64,000 nt of DNA from Roseomonas mucosa ATCC BAA-692 (GCF_000622225.1 NZ_JHWD01000008.1:62001-126000), one strand, 5' to 3'; shown: positions 10,201 to 16,834, numbered from the stretch's first letter. The notes: a model not told the origin generated them from the letters alone. Numbers and translations are program-made.

Positions 10201-10575
10201 GTGCGGCGCGCGGTGGCGGAGCTCGACGAGGCGCGCGAGCTGTTCGGGCGCGTCGGGCTGCGGATCTGGATGCCGGAGGTCTGGCGCGTGCTGGGCCTGC
10301 TGCGCCTGCAGGCGGGCGGCCCCGGGTCGGAGGCCGCCGCCGAGGCCTCGCTGCGCGAGGCGCTGCGGCTGGCCGAGGCGCAGGGCGCCTGGATGCTGGC
10401 GCTGCGCGCCCGGCTGAGCCTCGCGAGCCTCGACCTGCGGCTCGGCCGCCTCGGCGATGCGGAGATGCTGCAAAGGCTGGCCGGCCTGGCGGAGCGGGCG
10501 GAACGGGAGGGAGACGGCGAGGTCGAGCGCCTGCTGGCGGCCCTTCGGCGCAGCGCCATCTCCCTCGCGCCGTGA
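7246..10575 (+). CDS. SAM domain / class III nucleotide cyclase / AAA ATPase / TPR protein
   Basis: An 1109-residue multidomain signalling protein. Residues 1-58 are a SAM domain (VLRWLQSVGLAQYAPDF, ELGLPIGARKQL). Residues of about 64-250 are a class III adenylate/guanylate cyclase domain (PLSVLFLDLVGSSRL and QFLGDGVLAYFGFP with the metal-binding Asp residues, HEDDPERAVRAAL). A STAND/AAA-type ATPase follows with Walker A GEAGIGKSS at about 298-306 and Walker B LCLVVEDLHWLD at about 427-438. The rest is helical TPR-like sequence. The protein likely makes a cyclic nucleotide in response to a partner or ATP state. The stop overlaps the GTG start of ycaO by 4 bases (GTGA), so the two are translationally coupled. 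Confidence 0.9.
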   Translation: MDDVLRWLQSVGLAQYAPDFAQHGISLSDLPELSEADLRELGLPIGARKQLRRALRTRGARSGAERRPLSVLFLDLVGSSRLAELLEPEDLMRIMQRYREACAGPVARYDGRIAQFLGDGVLAYFGFPAAHEDDPERAVRAALEAVETVRRLRVPLPNLPSGQEPLRARAGIATGQVVIGDLLGHGDAPGDSMAIGSTPNLAARLQALAPPGGVIVSGETRARLTPIFEMRDLGPQVLKGFSEPCPAFLVRREVQRSGQRRRLARPDAFVNRLTDLARLQKAWESVLAGASRTVLLRGEAGIGKSSLLRRFLATRRDRIGSATLTFIASPFHTDTPFYPLVSPLRGLARLAPGQDWPDALIRLRHWLGDEGAEIDERAAALAELLLGGSGEAGAQPAALAAMAPRRLRGLTLAALLDQLTRLSARQPLCLVVEDLHWLDPSSMELLERALSRLPGRCLLLLTSREAFAPPATPTWNDVELLDLRPLSEPDMVQLVESVAGSAAGGPHLTRRISRLVASRTEGVPLYAQELARAILDGTVEAEAEVPPSLRECLVARLDRAQSAKAVAQAAAVAGRSVPRDLLQAVTELPEEELDAALSHLELAGVLQRRSLPGREGWTFHHALLRDAAYESLVRDRRRLLHARLAQALPRLDADRVATEPEVLAHHLAEAGRVADSVPLWLAATRRSLARSAYPEATRLLRRALRAIDTVPPTPALRAQRLELLALLGPALIALHGPGAAETQDHYAESYAVLNDTAADESAHFPIAWGWWRVSRDYNIKRLRSDALTERAARRGEPGSLLQAHHCGWGTRFGLGDLCGCRRDIEAGLAIYEAGEYRHHATIYGNHDAKVCALGETALLEWLEGRPEAALRAEAQARGWALEIDHLGSVLHALDIHAMHRAYRRDPAEMAEAARRMMEAAETHDLPDYRAKGMIFGGWAASARGEAAEGLRSIEAGLAVQREVGTIEDFPIFHTLLAEAQTTAGQVRRAVAELDEARELFGRVGLRIWMPEVWRVLGLLRLQAGGPGSEAAAEASLREALRLAEAQGAWMLALRARLSLASLDLRLGRLGDAEMLQRLAGLAERAEREGDGEVERLLAALRRSAISLAP

Positions 10576-11840
10576 CCGGCCCCGGCCTCCTCCCCGGCTT
10601 GCCGCCCGAGGACGAGGCCAAGCGCTTCCGCCTCGGCGCGCACCGGGTCCGCGACCCCGAAGAGACGCTGGAACGGGCGCTGCGCCATGCGGGGCGCTTC
10701 GGCCTGACAAGGGTGGCGGTGCTGACCGGCCTGGACGTGACCGGCATCCCGGTCGCCGCGGCGGTGCGGCCCAACGCGCGTTCGCTCTCGGTCTTCCAGG
10801 GCAAGGGCGCGACCCTGGCGGCGGCCAAGGCCTCGGCGGTGATGGAGGCTGTGGAGGCTTGGCATGCCGAGACCCTGGCAGCGCCGCTGCGCTGGGGCAG
10901 CCATGACCGGCTGCGGGAAAGCGGCCTCGCGCCCCTGGACCCGGCCCGCCTGCCGCACAGCGCCGCCGCGCCGGACCTGTCGGCGCGGGAGGCGCCGATG
11001 CTCTGGGTGGAGGGCCGTGACCTCGCCGACGGCTCGCCGCTCTGGGTGCCGCTGGACCTGGTGACCGCCGACTACGCGCTGGACGGGCCGCCTTCCTCCG
11101 GCTTCCTCCAGGCGACCACGAACGGCCTCGCCTCCGGCAACACGCGCGGGGAGGCGCTGGTGCATGCCCTAGCCGAGCTGGTGGAACGCGACGCCCATGC
11201 CCTCTGGCTGGCCCTCCCCCCGGCGGCGCGGGCGGAAACGGCGATCGATCCCGCCAGCATCGCCGACCCGCTCTGCGCCGATCTCCTGGCTTGCTTTGCC
11301 GCAGCCGGCATCGCCCTGGCGATCTGGGACATCACCTCCGACCTCGGCATCCCCGCCTTCCGCGTCCTGGCCCTGCCGGGGCGGGAGGAGCCGGGGGTGG
11401 AGGCGGAGCTCGGCCTGGGCTGCCATCCCGACCCCGGCGTGGCCCTGTCCCGCGCCCTGACCGAGGCCGCACAGTCCCGCGTCACCCGCATCTCCGGCGC
11501 CCGGGACGATTTCGCGCCGGAATCCTATGCCGCCCCCGCCCGTGCCGCCCGCCGCGCCGCCGCGCTGCGCGCCCTGTCCGAGGCGGTGCCGCCCCGGCGG
11601 CGCTTCGAGGCCGTCCGGGGCTGCGCGGCGCCCACGATCCATGGCGACCTCGCCCTGCTGCTGTCCCGGATCGGGGCGGCCGGCCTGGGGCCGGCGGCCT
11701 GGGTGGACATGACCCGGGAGGAGATCGGCATCCCGGTGGTCCGCGCCGTGGTGGCGGGGCTGGAGGGCACCCCGGGCCCGGCCGGCGGCGGCTATGCACC
11801 CGGCGCCCGGGCCCGGGCGCGTACACGGGCACACGCATGA
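10572..11840 (+). CDS. YcaO-family ATP-dependent peptide backbone-modifying enzyme
   Basis: YcaO proteins activate a peptide amide with ATP to form azolines, amidines or thioamides. This 422-residue protein has the ATP/Mg signatures: SAVMEAVEAWHAE (Ser88, Glu92, Glu95), the TNGLASGNT loop at about 183-191 and AELVERDA at about 201-208. It lacks the C-terminal PxPxP end of azoline-forming cyclodehydratases and ends instead in an Arg/Ala-rich stretch. With a TfuA partner directly downstream, thioamidation is the best-supported guess. The start is GTG at 10572, inside the stop of the cyclase gene. The ATGA overlap at 11837 couples it to tfuA. The family is secure; substrate and product are not known. 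Confidence 0.9.
   Translation: MTGPGLLPGLPPEDEAKRFRLGAHRVRDPEETLERALRHAGRFGLTRVAVLTGLDVTGIPVAAAVRPNARSLSVFQGKGATLAAAKASAVMEAVEAWHAETLAAPLRWGSHDRLRESGLAPLDPARLPHSAAAPDLSAREAPMLWVEGRDLADGSPLWVPLDLVTADYALDGPPSSGFLQATTNGLASGNTRGEALVHALAELVERDAHALWLALPPAARAETAIDPASIADPLCADLLACFAAAGIALAIWDITSDLGIPAFRVLALPGREEPGVEAELGLGCHPDPGVALSRALTEAAQSRVTRISGARDDFAPESYAAPARAARRAAALRALSEAVPPRRRFEAVRGCAAPTIHGDLALLLSRIGAAGLGPAAWVDMTREEIGIPVVRAVVAGLEGTPGPAGGGYAPGARARARTRAHA
11803..11820. repeat. Perfect 18-bp palindrome at the ycaO 3' end
   Basis: Bases 11803-11820 are self-complementary (gcgcccggg then cccgggcgc) and lie 16 bases before the tfuA start codon. In mRNA this could fold over the tfuA ribosome-binding region, making tfuA translation depend on ribosomes finishing ycaO. 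It may also simply reflect Pro-Gly-Ala-Arg codons. Confidence 0.5.
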
Positions 11841-13231
11841 ACGCGCCCGTCGTCTTCCTCGGCCCCAGCCTGCCGCGCGAGGCCGCGCGGGCCATCGCGC
11901 CGGAGGCCATCCTGCTGCCCCCGGCGCGGCAGGGCGACCTTTACCGCGCGGCGCGCTCCCTGCGCCCCCGTGCGATCGGGCTGGTGGACGGGCTGTTCCG
12001 GGAGGCTCCGGCGGTCTGGCATCGGGAGATCCTCTGGGCACTTTCCGAGGGCATCCCCGTGCTGGGCGCCGCCAGCATGGGCGCCCTGCGTGCCGCCGAA
12101 TGCGGCGCCTTCGGGATGGAAGGGGTCGGTGCCGTCTACCGCGCCTATCGCGACGGGCGCTTTCCGCCCTTTGCCGGTCCCTTCGAGGATGACGACGAGG
12201 TCGCCATCCTGCACGCGCCCGCCGAGGCTGGGTGGATCGCCGCCTCCGACGCCATGGTGGACCTGCGCGCCACCCTCGCGACCGCATGGAGCGCCGGGGC
12301 GATCGGGCCGGAAGGCTGCGAGGCCCTGGCCCATGCGCTCAAGCGCCTGCCCTTCCCCGAAAGGAGCCATGCCCGCCTCCTCGCGGAAGCCGCGTCCCTG
12401 CCGTGCCCCGGTCCGGAGGCGCTGGAATGGCTGCGGCGCCACCCGGTCGCCCAGAAACGCCGCGATGCCGAGGAATTATTGGCGCGAATCGTCCGCGCCT
12501 CCCCCGATCGGAGGGCGCCGGGCTTCCGTTTCACCCGTAGCCTGGCCTGGGAGAGCTTCCTCGCCACGCAGGCGGCAGTGCCGCCACAGGGGGAGGAACA
12601 AGGGGAGAAACAGGGGGGAGGCGCATTGCTGCGGGAACTGGCGGTCTCCGATCCGGTCGCATGGCGGGAACTGCGCCTGACGGCGGAGGGCCATCCGGGC
12701 CTGTCCGTGCCCGGTGCGCCCGATGCCGCCGCGCTGGAGGATTTCCGGCATCGCCACGGTCTGTGGCGGCGCTCGGCGCTGGAGGCCTGGCTGGCGGCGC
12801 ATGACCTCGACGAGGCCGGGCTGCACCGGCTGCTGGCGCGCGAGGCGGCGATCCGGGAGCGGCTGCGGCGCCCCCTTGCCCCGGCCTCCCGGGACGCCAT
12901 GCTCGATGCCCTGCGCCTGTCCGGCCGCTATGCCGGGCTGAAGGCGCGGCTGGCCGGGCGGCAGGAGGACCGGGAGGGAGAGGACCGGGACCTGCCCGGC
13001 GAGGCCGTGCTGGATGCGGCGCTGCGCTGGTGGTTCGAGACCCGGGCGGGCCTGCCGCCCCCGCCACTGGGTGAGGAGGAGGCCGAGGCTCGGGCTCATG
13101 GCTTCCCCGATGCGGGCGGCTTCCGGGCCGCCATCTGGCGGGAATACCGCGCCGCCATGGCCACGGAGGATGCGGCGGCCACCGACGGGACCGCCGCCCC
13201 CGACGGCGCCCCGCCCCGGGGCGGGGGCTGA
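11837..13231 (+). CDS. TfuA-like protein with long C-terminal extension
   Basis: TfuA proteins partner with YcaO enzymes in thioamide formation, probably helping supply or activate sulfur. The core at residues 1-130 is clear: VVFLGPSLPREAAR, AIGLVDGLF, the conserved PVLGAASMGALRAAECGAFGM and the acidic GPFEDDDEVAILHAP. Residues of about 240-440 form a helical, charged extension (RHGLWRRSALEAWLAAHDLDEAG, ALRLSGRYAGLKARL) that I do not recognise, ending in a low-complexity Ala/Asp/Pro/Gly tail. At 464 residues it is far longer than the core. It overlaps ycaO by 4 bases, and the peptidase gene starts 3 bases after its stop. Confidence 0.88.
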   Translation: MNAPVVFLGPSLPREAARAIAPEAILLPPARQGDLYRAARSLRPRAIGLVDGLFREAPAVWHREILWALSEGIPVLGAASMGALRAAECGAFGMEGVGAVYRAYRDGRFPPFAGPFEDDDEVAILHAPAEAGWIAASDAMVDLRATLATAWSAGAIGPEGCEALAHALKRLPFPERSHARLLAEAASLPCPGPEALEWLRRHPVAQKRRDAEELLARIVRASPDRRAPGFRFTRSLAWESFLATQAAVPPQGEEQGEKQGGGALLRELAVSDPVAWRELRLTAEGHPGLSVPGAPDAAALEDFRHRHGLWRRSALEAWLAAHDLDEAGLHRLLAREAAIRERLRRPLAPASRDAMLDALRLSGRYAGLKARLAGRQEDREGEDRDLPGEAVLDAALRWWFETRAGLPPPPLGEEEAEARAHGFPDAGGFRAAIWREYRAAMATEDAAATDGTAAPDGAPPRGGG

Positions 13232-13234
13232 GGC

Positions 13235-14635
13235 ATGGCCGGCGGCACGCTGTTCCGGCTCTTTCCGCAATGGGCGCAGGGCTATGCCGAGCCCGAGCTG
13301 GTGGAACTGGCCGCCGCCCCCGGCAGCATCGGGCCCGGCCCGTCGGATTCCCGGATGTATGTCGCCCATGCGGTGGACAAGCGCGAGCCCTATGACCCGC
13401 CGGCCTGGCTGCCGCCCTACCGGGGCGCGCTGCTGCCGCCTGCCCAGCCGGACGGGGCCGGGAACTTCGACCACATCCCCTTCGGCACGCCGGAATTCCT
13501 GTCGGCGCATCTCTACGGCGTGACCCGGCTCGTGCTGGAGATCTGGGAGGACTATCTGGGCCAGCCGGTCCGGTGGTGGCATGCGGACGTGCTGCCGCGG
13601 CTGGAGCTGCAGCCGGTCGTGTACTGGGCCAATGCCCAGTCCGGCTTCGGCTTCCTGGAGGCCGGACTGCGCTGGACCCGCTTCGGCCAGGCGCTGCCGC
13701 TCTGCCTCAGCTTCGACGTCGTGGCGCACGAGGTCGGCCACGCCATCCTCTTCTCCACGATGGGGGTGCCGGAATCCGGCGCGGTGGGCGGCACCTTCCT
13801 GGCCTTTCACGAAGCCTTCGCCGACCTGATCTCGACCCTTTCCGTGCTCCACTTCCCCTCGGTGGTGATGCGGCTGCTCGCCCAGACCTCGGGCAATCTC
13901 TACGAGCTGAACCTGGTCAGCCGGCTGGGCGAGCTTTCGGATGTCGAGCAGGTGCGGGTGGTGGACAACACCGTCCGGCTCCGCGACCTGCAAGGGCTGC
14001 GCCTGCTGGAGGACGGCACCTGGCGCGACCCGCTGAACCTCGGCCGCAACGCGCACGTGCTGGCGGCGCCGCTGACCGGCGCGGTCTGGGACATCCTGGT
14101 GGAGCTGTTCCAGGAAGGGCTGGTGGCGGAAGGCATCATCCCGCCGGACCGCGACACGCGGAGCTGGACGCCAGCGGCGGTCACGGCCGCGATGGCGCCG
14201 CTGCGCCATGCCTCGGCCGAGGCGCTGGCGCGTTTCGAGGGCGTCTTCCGCCATTGCCTGCACAGGGCGCGCGACCGGGTCGGGCTGGCCATGGCGCAGA
14301 CCATCCTGCGGCTGGACCCGGAAACGCTGAGCTTCGGCCAGGTCGCGGCCCTGCTGATCGAGGCGCTGGCGGAGCCGGGCGCCACCCCGCGCATCGCGAT
14401 GGGCGCGCTGCTCGATATCTTCGACGAGCGGGACATCGATCCCCGCCCCTTCCTGGCGGGGGCCTCCGCCGGAATGGCCCTCTCCGCTCCCCTGCCGCCC
14501 ATGTCCCGCGCCGCCTGGGCCGGGCCGGGGGCGGCCCTTCCGCACCGGTCCTGGGCAAGGCCCTGCGGCTGCCACGGCGACATCATCGCCACACGCCGGA
14601 TGATGCCGCACGGATCGCGCGCATCGGCCGGTTGA
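13235..14635 (+). CDS. HExxH zinc metallopeptidase, gluzincin-like
   Basis: Predicted zinc peptidase of 466 residues. The motif AHEVGHAILF gives zinc ligands His165 and His169 and catalytic Glu166. A second motif, FHEAFADLIS, supplies a likely third ligand, Glu193, with Asp197 four residues on. This arrangement resembles the thermolysin/fungalysin type (HExxH then E-x3-D). No signal peptide or membrane segment is seen, so it probably acts in the cytoplasm. It lies 3 bases after tfuA in the YcaO operon, which makes it a candidate maturation or leader peptidase. The closest peptidase family is uncertain, and I see no close match to a named enzyme. Confidence 0.75.
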   Translation: MAGGTLFRLFPQWAQGYAEPELVELAAAPGSIGPGPSDSRMYVAHAVDKREPYDPPAWLPPYRGALLPPAQPDGAGNFDHIPFGTPEFLSAHLYGVTRLVLEIWEDYLGQPVRWWHADVLPRLELQPVVYWANAQSGFGFLEAGLRWTRFGQALPLCLSFDVVAHEVGHAILFSTMGVPESGAVGGTFLAFHEAFADLISTLSVLHFPSVVMRLLAQTSGNLYELNLVSRLGELSDVEQVRVVDNTVRLRDLQGLRLLEDGTWRDPLNLGRNAHVLAAPLTGAVWDILVELFQEGLVAEGIIPPDRDTRSWTPAAVTAAMAPLRHASAEALARFEGVFRHCLHRARDRVGLAMAQTILRLDPETLSFGQVAALLIEALAEPGATPRIAMGALLDIFDERDIDPRPFLAGASAGMALSAPLPPMSRAAWAGPGAALPHRSWARPCGCHGDIIATRRMMPHGSRASAG

Positions 14636-14663
14636 AAACACTCACGTATCGTTCCCGAATGGA

Positions 14664-14669
14664 TATAAT
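14664..14669 (+). promoter_or_regulatory. Consensus -10 box (TATAAT) before the repeat-tailed gene
   Basis: A perfect TATAAT sits in an AT-richer stretch between the peptidase stop (14635) and the next start (14702). A TTGAAA at 14632-14637 is 26 bases upstream, too far for a standard -35, and the base pattern just before the box nearly makes an extended -10. Such a box is rare in this GC-rich sequence, so the downstream gene probably has its own promoter. Confidence 0.5.
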
Positions 14670-14701
14670 GCCGCGAAGCGTCTCGCGAATGGAGATGAAG
14701 C

Positions 14702-15283
14702 ATGTCGGACAACCCTGAAGCGACACAGCCCGGCGCGGAGGCCGGAGAGTCCGAAGCGAAGCCCACCCCTGCGGCGCGGCTCGGTGAAACCCTCCTCGCC
14801 CCGGCCGCGATCCGCCTCTTCGGCGTGCCGTTCCCGGGCCTCGCCATCACCGACGCGTCCCGCACGCCCTATGACCGGGCCGGCGGGTTCCGGGACCCGC
14901 TGATGGCGCGGCTGGCACCGGGTGCCGAGCCGCCGCCGAAGCTGGCCCGGATCTTCGGCTACAGCTACGACGGGCAGTACGTGCCGCTGCCCGCACCCGC
15001 CGTCTTCCTGGTGGAAGGCGAAGGCACCGCCGTCCCGGAACATGGCAGTGTCGCGACGACCGGCTTCATCCGGGACTCCGGGCATTTCATGGAGGGGCTG
15101 CGGGTCTGGCTCTTCGACCGCGGCGACATGGGGCTGCGCATCGATATCAGCACCGGCAGCATCGAATCCCTGCTGCATGGCGGCCGCGCCGACACGCTGA
15201 TGGGCCGGGCCGAGGTCACCGGCCGGGCGGAGGTGACGGGACGGGCCGAGGTCTTCGGCCGCGCCAATCTGGGCGGACGATGA
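14702..15283 (+). CDS. Unrecognised 193-residue protein with C-terminal GRAEVT repeats
   Basis: I do not recognise this protein. Residues 1-25 are acidic and polar (MSDNPEATQPGAEAGESEAK). The middle looks folded, with motifs such as RIFGYSYDGQYVPLP, AVFLVEGEG and LRVWLFDRGDMGLRIDIS. The last 26 residues are four tandem hexapeptides: GRAEVT, GRAEVT, GRAEVF, GRANLG, then GR. It has no Cys and no signal peptide. The ATG at 14702 has GGAG 7 bases upstream, and a TATAAT box lies 33 bases before the start. Directly downstream of ycaO, tfuA and a peptidase, a leader-like domain with a repeated tail fits a candidate substrate. That role is inference; it could also be a partner or immunity-type protein. 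Confidence 0.72.
   Translation: MSDNPEATQPGAEAGESEAKPTPAARLGETLLAPAAIRLFGVPFPGLAITDASRTPYDRAGGFRDPLMARLAPGAEPPPKLARIFGYSYDGQYVPLPAPAVFLVEGEGTAVPEHGSVATTGFIRDSGHFMEGLRVWLFDRGDMGLRIDISTGSIESLLHGGRADTLMGRAEVTGRAEVTGRAEVFGRANLGGR
15203..15274 (+). repeat. Four 18-bp tandem repeats encoding GRAEVT-like hexapeptides
   Basis: Units start at 15203, 15221, 15239 and 15257. The first two encode the same hexapeptide with different codons (GTC ACC against GTG ACG), and the last two vary in sequence. Silent differences between units suggest that the peptide sequence, not only the DNA, is conserved. Confidence 0.85.
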
Positions 15284-15430
15284 GCGCGGGGCGCCGTCCG
15301 GGCCTCGCCCCCGGAAAGGCTGGAGGAAGCAGGGAAACCGGAACAGGGAGGCCAGCGAAGCAGGCGGAGCCGGGCCGCAGCCACCCGGAGCCTATTCGAG
15401 GAAGCCGCCGAGGAAGCCGCCACGGCTCCG

Positions 15431-15477
15431 GCCACGGCATTCCGCCCGGGCGATTGCCCCTGGCGGAATGCCGTGGC
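15431..15477. repeat. 16-bp perfect inverted repeat before the Crp/Fnr gene
   Basis: gccacggcattccgcc (15431-15446) is the exact reverse complement of 15462-15477, with a 15-base spacer. No T-run follows. It can be a hairpin ending the YcaO operon or an operator about 65 bases before the Crp/Fnr start. A 12-bp direct repeat (cgaggaagccgc at 15397-15408 and 15409-15420) lies just upstream. Confidence 0.8.
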
Positions 15478-15540
15478 TCCGGATAACCGCTGCACTGGTC
15501 CCGGCACCGTTCCGATATTCCGGAGAAGGAAGCCTGGGGC

Positions 15541-16284
15541 ATGTGGAGCCATGGAGTGGAAACCGAGAGTCTGGGGCGCCTGGCCCTCCTGCAAGGCGCC
15601 GACCCGGCCGCGCTGGAAAAGGCCGCACGACACGCGCGCTGCCGTTCCTGCGAGCCCGGCACGGTCCTGATCGATTTCGGCGAATTGTCGGACGACGTGT
15701 ACTTCCTTCTCGAAGGCGCCGCGCGGGTCGTGGCGCGCACCGGGGAGGGCTACGAGATGATCCTGGGCGACCTGTCGCCCGGCGAGGCCTTCGGCGAGCT
15801 GGCGGCCATCACCGGGCAGCCGCGTTCCGCCAATGTCACCGCCCTGCACCGCTCGCGCTTCTGCGTCCTGCCGGGGCCGGCCTTCATGGAACTGGTGCTG
15901 GCCTCGCCCGCCGTGTCGCTGCGGCTGATGCGCTATCTCGCCGACCTCGTGCGCTCGCGCAGCGAAAGGCTGTTCGAGCTGGCGGCCCTGCCGGTGCGGC
16001 AGCGGCTCTATGCCGAACTCCTGCGCCTGTCGCGCGGGCGCGGCAAGCCGGGCCAGACGGCCGAGCGCGTGGTCAGCCCACCGCCGCCGCACCACGTGCT
16101 GGCCGCCCGCATCGGCGCCCGGCGCGAGGCCGTGTCGCGGCAGTTGTCCGACATGGAAAAGGCCGGGCTGATCGATGCGAGCCGGAGCGGCATCGTGCTG
16201 CGCCGGCCCGAGGCGATGCGCGCCGAGCTCGACGCGGCGCTGCGCGGCGCCGAGCGTGCGGTGAACGCGCTGAACCTGTCCTGA
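15541..16284 (+). CDS. Crp/Fnr-family transcriptional regulator
   Basis: A 247-residue regulator with an N-terminal cyclic-nucleotide-binding fold (about residues 20-130) and a C-terminal winged helix-turn-helix (about 160-225, LAARIGARREAVSRQLSDMEKAGLI). The phosphate-binding cassette is kept: Gly85-Glu86-Leu87 and Arg95-Ser96-Ala97 in FGELAAITGQPRSANV. This favours cAMP or cGMP binding rather than an iron-sulfur sensor, and no Fnr-type Cys cluster is seen. The ATG at 15541 has GGAGAAGG about 10 bases upstream. It ends a block that begins with a nucleotide cyclase gene, so the two may form a local circuit. Confidence 0.9.
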   Translation: MWSHGVETESLGRLALLQGADPAALEKAARHARCRSCEPGTVLIDFGELSDDVYFLLEGAARVVARTGEGYEMILGDLSPGEAFGELAAITGQPRSANVTALHRSRFCVLPGPAFMELVLASPAVSLRLMRYLADLVRSRSERLFELAALPVRQRLYAELLRLSRGRGKPGQTAERVVSPPPPHHVLAARIGARREAVSRQLSDMEKAGLIDASRSGIVLRRPEAMRAELDAALRGAERAVNALNLS

Positions 16285-16294
16285 CGCACCCGCG

Positions 16295-16462
16295 TCAGGC
16301 GCGGCTCGGCCTGCCGTAGCGCAGGCCGCGCAGCCAGCGCCAGGCACGCCAGACGAGATGCTCCCCCAGGCTGAGCGGCGCGGCCCCCAGGGCCCGCCGC
16401 CTGTCCAGCCCTTCCAGCCTCCGCCCGACCCGCGCGAAAAGGTGCTGCGCCGGATTCGACAT
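16295..16462 (-). CDS. Possible small basic protein (55 residues)
   Basis: The frame from ATG 16462 encodes a 55-residue Arg/Leu-rich protein (MSNPAQHLFARVGRRLEGLD and onward, ending RYGRPSRA). A GGGGAGGGG stretch lies 6-14 bases upstream. No family is recognised. It converges on the Crp/Fnr gene with 10 bases between. It could be a real small gene or a chance frame in GC-rich DNA. Confidence 0.35.
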   Translation of the reverse strand: MSNPAQHLFARVGRRLEGLDRRRALGAAPLSLGEHLVWRAWRWLRGLRYGRPSRA

Positions 16463-16541
16463 TGCGGGCCCCTCCCCGTTCCTTGCCATGGCAGCATCCT
16501 GAAGGATCGCCGCTTCCCATGGCTGTGTGCCGGGACACAGG

Positions 16542-16785
16542 GCTTGCGTTGGCTCTGCGTGATAACCGACGGTCTGTGGCCCGATCCCCGGGAGCAGGTG
16601 GACAAGCGGGGCTCCTGAAAAGGAAGAAACACCCTGTCCGCGCTTGTGGCACCGGCAGTCCGCCGGAGAGCCATGCTCTCCGGCGTGATCCAGCGTCAGC
16701 GAGAACCAACTCATCGGGTCCAGGGCACGCAGTGTCCTGGCGGATAAGGGGGACCGGGGGAAAAGGCGGAGCCTTGTCCCCCGGG
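16542..16785 (+). repeat. Dispersed intergenic repeat, copy A (244 bp)
   Basis: This segment aligns over its length with 41478-41718 and 63191-63431. Shared landmarks in order are a CTTGCGTTGGC-like start, CCCGATCCCC, a CCTGAAAAG block, CCGGAGAGC-CTCTCCGG, CCAACTCATCGGGTCCAGGG (identical in copy C), GTCCTGGCGGAT and a terminal hairpin. It fills the gap between the Crp/Fnr side and hupE. No protein is plausible in it. Confidence 0.8.
16754..16784 (-). terminator. Hairpin at the end of repeat copy A, downstream of hupE
   Basis: CCGGGGG (16754-16760) pairs with CCCCCGG (16778-16784), extended inward by AAAAGGC/GCCTTGT with one mismatch and a 3-base loop. It is about 50 bases beyond the hupE stop and probably ends the urease transcript. 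There is no T-run, so efficiency is unknown. Confidence 0.55.
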
Positions 16786-16834
16786 ACGGCGCAATGCCGG
16801 ATGTCGCCGGAAAGGCAGTGCCAGGGTGGCGGGA

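Noticed and set aside
14641-14701. A -35 box paired with the TATAAT at 14664
   Set aside because: The only candidate, TTGAAA at 14632, is 26 bases away, so only the -10 is annotated.
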